From: Coriobacteriia bacterium | Lineage (GTDB): Bacteria; Actinomycetota; Coriobacteriia; Coriobacteriales; UBA8131 | Length of the DNA stretch: 10,092 bases | Direction of reading: 5' to 3' | Assembly: GCA_009781525.1 (NCBI GenBank) | Contig: WQXZ01000048.1 | Coordinates: 1 to 10,092 of the forward strand | Translations under genes and position numbers: made by a program | Notes under the pieces: generated by a model | Told to the model about the DNA's origin: nothing | Databases searched by the model: none | The model's input: only the letters and a program-made list of their open reading frames with translations | Part shown: piece by piece, positions 7,332 to 10,092 of the stretch | How the letters are laid out: the number at the start of each line of letters is the position of its first letter | How positions within the stretch are numbered: position 1 is the stretch's first letter

Positions 7332-7384
7332 TTCTTGGCTCCCTACCCCCTGTTTACCCCTGTCAGGAGCTTTCGAAACTTGGT

Positions 7385-7759
7385 CTAAGCGGCAGCAACC
7401 TCTTGGCTCTCGTCTTGGCTTGTCTCGCGCTTGAATGCGAAGAGTGTTGTGACAAGCTCGATCACGAAGATGATTGCGCTATAGATTGTCCAGCGATCGA
7501 CTAAGATCATCGGATTTCTCATGTTCTCGGTCAAGAAGAAGAAGACTATACCAGCGATTGCCAGGAAGATCGTCAGGCCAATCCAGAGCGGTTGACGCTC
7601 GGTCTGCTCGGTTTGGCTGGTCTCTTCGTCTTCATCCTTACGCTTGTAGAACAGGGTTCTTATTACGACAACTACCGCCATCAGGGCACCGATCAACATC
7701 AGTATGAAGTTTACAAGAGCCCATGAGTCGTAGGCGCCGATTAATGGTGTTTCGACCTC
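7385..7759 (-). other. C-terminal triple-helix anchor module of the right gene
   Basis: Same architecture as in the middle gene: ETPLIGAYDSWALVN, helix, loop with KRKDEDEE, helix, TENMRNPMILVDRWT, helix, charged tail ending VAAA. The most conserved parts are the entry to helix one and the short loop between helices two and three. The cytoplasmic loop and tail drift more, which suggests function on or in the membrane outer face. Confidence 0.75.
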
Positions 7760-10092
7760 GTTGATTACATAGAGCGGTCTGACTGTCAGGTCTGACTGAA
7801 CGTTGGTGAAGTCTGTGTCCCAACCAGTAAAGTCAAAGCCCTCAAGTGCCGGTGGCATAGGCTCTACAGCGTCTCCACCACGCGGAACACTCTGCTCGCT
7901 GATAACATTGCCTTCACTGTCAACGAAGGTCACTGTAAAAGTCTCTGTTGCGTACTGTGCTGTAACAGTCAGGTCTGACTGTACGTTGGTGAAGTCTGTG
8001 TCCCAGCCGGTGAAAATGAAGCCATCACGTGTCGGATCTGCAGGTGCAACCGCGCTTGCACCAGGTGTAACAGTCTGGGTCGAGAGCACTGTGCCATCAA
8101 AGTCGACGAAGGTCACTGTGTATGTAACCTCAGCTGCAGGTAAGACAGCTGCCCAGTTAGCGGTCACTGTCACGTTGGCTGCAGGCATCGTGAAGCTGGT
8201 TGTAGCTGCATTGCTGGCAAGAGATGCACCTCCGGCATTCACGGTCCAACCAGTGAAGGTATAGCCTGCCCGGGTGCCAGCAGCGATGGTGACGGTGTTG
8301 CCAATGTTGTAGGTACCAGCACCGGTTGTGGCTGCATAGCTGTTCACGACACTTACCGTGTAAGGAATCGCTGTCCACTGGGCATACAGAGTGTGGTCGT
8401 CAGCATTCTTGACTATCGTAGCTGTTGTCACCTGGGTGCCACCTGTAGCTGATGTGAACCAACCATTGAAGACATAGCCCACGCGTGTGGTTGTAGCCAG
8501 AGTACCGTAAGCTGCGTCGTAGGTGACCTCCTTCGAGGCAGGTGCTGCTGCTGTGCCACCGTTGGCATTGAAGGTGACTAAGATGTCGGAGCGTGCCTGC
8601 CAGACGGCATAGAGCTCTGTGCTCTCGGTGATCTCGAACCCAGCTGGATCGAAAGCCCCACCATCAAGAGCGAAGTCAGGCGTAGTTGCTGATGGGTCAT
8701 AAGCCCAACCGATGAAGTTGTAGCCGACCAAAGCCAGGCTGCCGCTTTCGAGGATTGTCACCCAAGCGTCTCTGATGTAGGGACTTTCGGTGTCAACCGG
8801 AGCCGAACCAGTAGCCAGTACATTGTTGGCGAAATAGGTTACTGAGAACTCACGGTTAGGTACTGTGACCTCAATCTCTTCATCCGGATCGTCATCAATG
8901 ACAGGAGGCGTGTTCTTATCCAGCTGATAATAGATTCGAGCCAGGTTGGTGATGTTTCCAGATTCCCAGACATCATTGACTGTGGCTGTGATGTTTAACA
9001 CCACAACACTGCCGGCCAGGTCTGCCAGAGCCTCGGCATCCAGGTAGATGCTGACGCGTCCGGAATTGTGAGCCGGTGTGACAGAAGTTGTGGCTTCGCC
9101 GTCGATTACGACGCTGGCGCTCTTGAAGCTAAGGGTTGCAGGCAGGAAGTCTACCAGCAAGAGTCCTGCATAGCCTCTGGTGTCAGCGGGCAGTGTGAAT
9201 GAGACGGTGAAGTCGATGTCGTCGCCATTGCCGATGAATGTGTTGCCATAGGTCTTGGTGAAGTCAACAACGGGAATGAACTCATAGACATCGTCGTCGT
9301 CTTCTTCGCCTGGGTCGCCGGGCTCTTCTCCACCCTTGGGTGTGATGTAGTAGGCAGCGTTGTTCTTGATGCTGCCAACGGTGCCAGCTGTGACCTCGAA
9401 GGTTAAGGTCAGGGTCAGAAGCATATCGGCATATGGAGCCAGGTCAGCGGCATCGAAGCTCACGCTGAGCTCGCCATCTGAGACCAGACCAGTCATCGGA
9501 ATAGTAGTAGGAGTGCTACCGCCGTAGCTCACAGCAAGGCCGATGAGCGTCAGCTTGTCAGACGGGAACATATCGACGATGCGAATGGAATCCCAGGTCT
9601 CAAGGCCTTCATCTTTTGGAAGCATGCAGTTGATCTTGAAGGTCACGATGTTTCCGGATGTGTCAAAAGTGTATCCTGCCTGGTCGGCTGTTTTGTCGAA
9701 CTGAGTCGGAACCTCGACTAAGCGCCAGTGGGCATACAGAGTGTGGTCATCAGCATTCTTGACGATTGTCGCTGCTGTTACCTCTGTGCCGCCGTCAGCC
9801 TCGGTGAACCAGCCGATGAACATGTAGTCTGCGCGGTTGGTGTATGCGAGCTCTCCATATGGTGAGTCGAATGTGACGTACTTGTCAGCCGGCTGCGCAT
9901 CGGTGCCACCGTTGGCATTGAAGGTGACCAGGATGTCAGAGCGCGCCTCGAAGATAGCCGTATATGTCACGGTCTGATAGACGCCACCGTTCTTCTGCGG
10001 TGCCACTGTCCGCTCACTCAGGTCGGTTGCATCCGTGGGAAGTGTTGTCGTCCAGTGTGAGAAGGTATAGCCGGGGGCAGCAGTCGCTGTTG
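7385..10092 (-). CDS. Surface protein with two D2-like fimbrial isopeptide domains, InlB-like repeats and triple-helix anchor (N-terminus beyond window)
   Basis: The frame ends at TAG 7385-7387 and stays open to the right edge, giving 901 complete codons. The GTG at 10006 is internal: the 28 codons upstream of it encode the end of another InlB-like repeat, so the true start lies outside. Numbering from the first complete codon: InlB-like repeat 49-122; two modules at about 128-250 and 274-411 resembling the fimbrial isopeptide-formation D2 domain, with K133, D173, N243/N244 and K279, D314, N382 as candidate cross-link sets; repeats at 415-497, 499-572, 577-646, 657-713 and 718-773; then helices at about 788-815, 834-853 and 866-886. 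An acidic linker of Asp/Glu/Pro/Gly lies between the two D2-like modules. The last roughly 330 residues closely match the middle gene's C-terminus. It is probably a membrane-anchored surface stalk like its neighbour. Ligand unknown. Confidence 0.93.
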   Translation of the reverse strand, partial: TATAAPGYTFSHWTTTLPTDATDLSERTVAPQKNGGVYQTVTYTAIFEARSDILVTFNANGGTDAQPADKYVTFDSPYGELAYTNRADYMFIGWFTEADGGTEVTAATIVKNADDHTLYAHWRLVEVPTQFDKTADQAGYTFDTSGNIVTFKINCMLPKDEGLETWDSIRIVDMFPSDKLTLIGLAVSYGGSTPTTIPMTGLVSDGELSVSFDAADLAPYADMLLTLTLTFEVTAGTVGSIKNNAAYYITPKGGEEPGDPGEEDDDDVYEFIPVVDFTKTYGNTFIGNGDDIDFTVSFTLPADTRGYAGLLLVDFLPATLSFKSASVVIDGEATTSVTPAHNSGRVSIYLDAEALADLAGSVVVLNITATVNDVWESGNITNLARIYYQLDKNTPPVIDDDPDEEIEVTVPNREFSVTYFANNVLATGSAPVDTESPYIRDAWVTILESGSLALVGYNFIGWAYDPSATTPDFALDGGAFDPAGFEITESTELYAVWQARSDILVTFNANGGTAAAPASKEVTYDAAYGTLATTTRVGYVFNGWFTSATGGTQVTTATIVKNADDHTLYAQWTAIPYTVSVVNSYAATTGAGTYNIGNTVTIAAGTRAGYTFTGWTVNAGGASLASNAATTSFTMPAANVTVTANWAAVLPAAEVTYTVTFVDFDGTVLSTQTVTPGASAVAPADPTRDGFIFTGWDTDFTNVQSDLTVTAQYATETFTVTFVDSEGNVISEQSVPRGGDAVEPMPPALEGFDFTGWDTDFTNVQSDLTVRPLYVINEVETPLIGAYDSWALVNFILMLIGALMAVVVVIRTLFYKRKDEDEETSQTEQTERQPLWIGLTIFLAIAGIVFFFLTENMRNPMILVDRWTIYSAIIFVIELVTTLFAFKRETSQDESQEVAAA
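7772..8122 (-). repeat. Dispersed repeat, copy in right gene (pairs with 3633-3983)
   Basis: This is the counterpart of the block in the middle gene, at a constant offset of 4139 bases with no gaps. Sampled DNA near the 5' plus-strand edge is roughly 90% identical, with long exact runs. That points to recent duplication or gene conversion of the membrane-proximal repeats. Confidence 0.85.
8375..8596 (-). repeat. Direct repeat within the right gene, copy 1 (pairs with 9725-9946)
   Basis: A 222-base segment encodes a 74-residue InlB-like unit beginning ARSDILVTFNANGGT and ending LYAQW. It aligns without gaps to 9725-9946, with about 55 of 74 residues identical by eye, including an invariant TATIVKNADDHTLYA-like end. 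The two copies flank the pair of D2-like modules. Confidence 0.85.
9725..9946 (-). repeat. Direct repeat within the right gene, copy 2 (pairs with 8375-8596)
   Basis: The second 222-base copy encodes ARSDILVTFNANGGT through LYAHW. Because both copies are in frame and in the same orientation, recombination between them would delete the intervening D2-like modules as an exact in-frame 450-codon unit. Confidence 0.85.

Larger units (their letters stand above)
7023..7384. other. Intergenic region between right and middle genes
   Basis: Read right to left, this 362-base gap holds the terminator hairpin (7298-7331), two perfect DnaA boxes (7256-7248 and 7181-7173), the extended -10 promoter (7100-7092), the leader hairpin (7069-7043) and the Shine-Dalgarno (7035-7029). 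The stretch 7101-7290 is AT-rich. I see no credible small gene in it on either strand. Confidence 0.7.

Noticed and set aside
3640..8130. Recurring DFTNVQSDLTV DNA units as CRISPR-like or mobile repeats
   Set aside because: They lie in frame inside InlB-like protein repeats, and spacing follows the protein repeat length.
10004..10006. GTG as the start of the right gene
   Set aside because: The same frame stays open upstream and encodes the end of another InlB-like repeat, with no signal peptide after the GTG, so it is an internal Val codon.

Overview
The window comes from a Gram-positive, probably host-associated bacterium. GC is close to 50% by eye. It has AGGAGG-type Shine-Dalgarno elements, and its very large Sec-secreted proteins are built from Listeria-Bacteroides (InlB/Flg_new) repeats, DUF11-like modules and pilin-type isopeptide modules. 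That protein style is common in gut Coriobacteriia (Actinomycetota) and Clostridia (Bacillota). I lean towards Coriobacteriia, but the sequence does not settle it. No tRNA, rRNA, CRISPR array, insertion sequence or metabolic gene was seen.

All real genes lie on the minus strand, so transcription runs right to left through three giant paralogous surface-protein genes. The right gene (7385-10092) has its 3' end here and its 5' end beyond the window. The middle gene (3231-7022) is complete, at 1263 codons. The left gene (1-2936) has its 5' end here, with 978 codons visible, and runs off the left edge. The two intergenic gaps (2937-3230 and 7023-7384) each hold a strong GC-rich hairpin after the upstream gene's stop and an extended -10 promoter for the next gene. 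Each 5' leader also carries a conserved hairpin with AGGAGG in its loop. The genes therefore look like separate transcription units with a common control signal, not one operon. The larger gap also holds two perfect DnaA boxes.

The proteins are mosaics. Left and middle genes share an N-terminal module: signal peptide with a SIALASVMI core, acidic linker, first InlB-like repeat, then a GIVPLA motif. Middle and right genes share a C-terminal module: two nearly identical repeats followed by a three-helix membrane anchor with no LPXTG motif. The cores differ. The left gene has Spy0128/FctA-like pilin isopeptide domains, the middle has three DUF11-like domains, and the right has two D2-like fimbrial isopeptide domains. 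Nearly all of these modules keep a Lys / acidic / Asn set at the positions expected for self-formed isopeptide cross-links. Two segments, one each in the left and middle proteins, match no family I recognise.

The overall reading, by inference, is a family of covalently stiffened surface stalks or adhesins. They appear to be diversified by duplication and module exchange and controlled by a common promoter-leader element.
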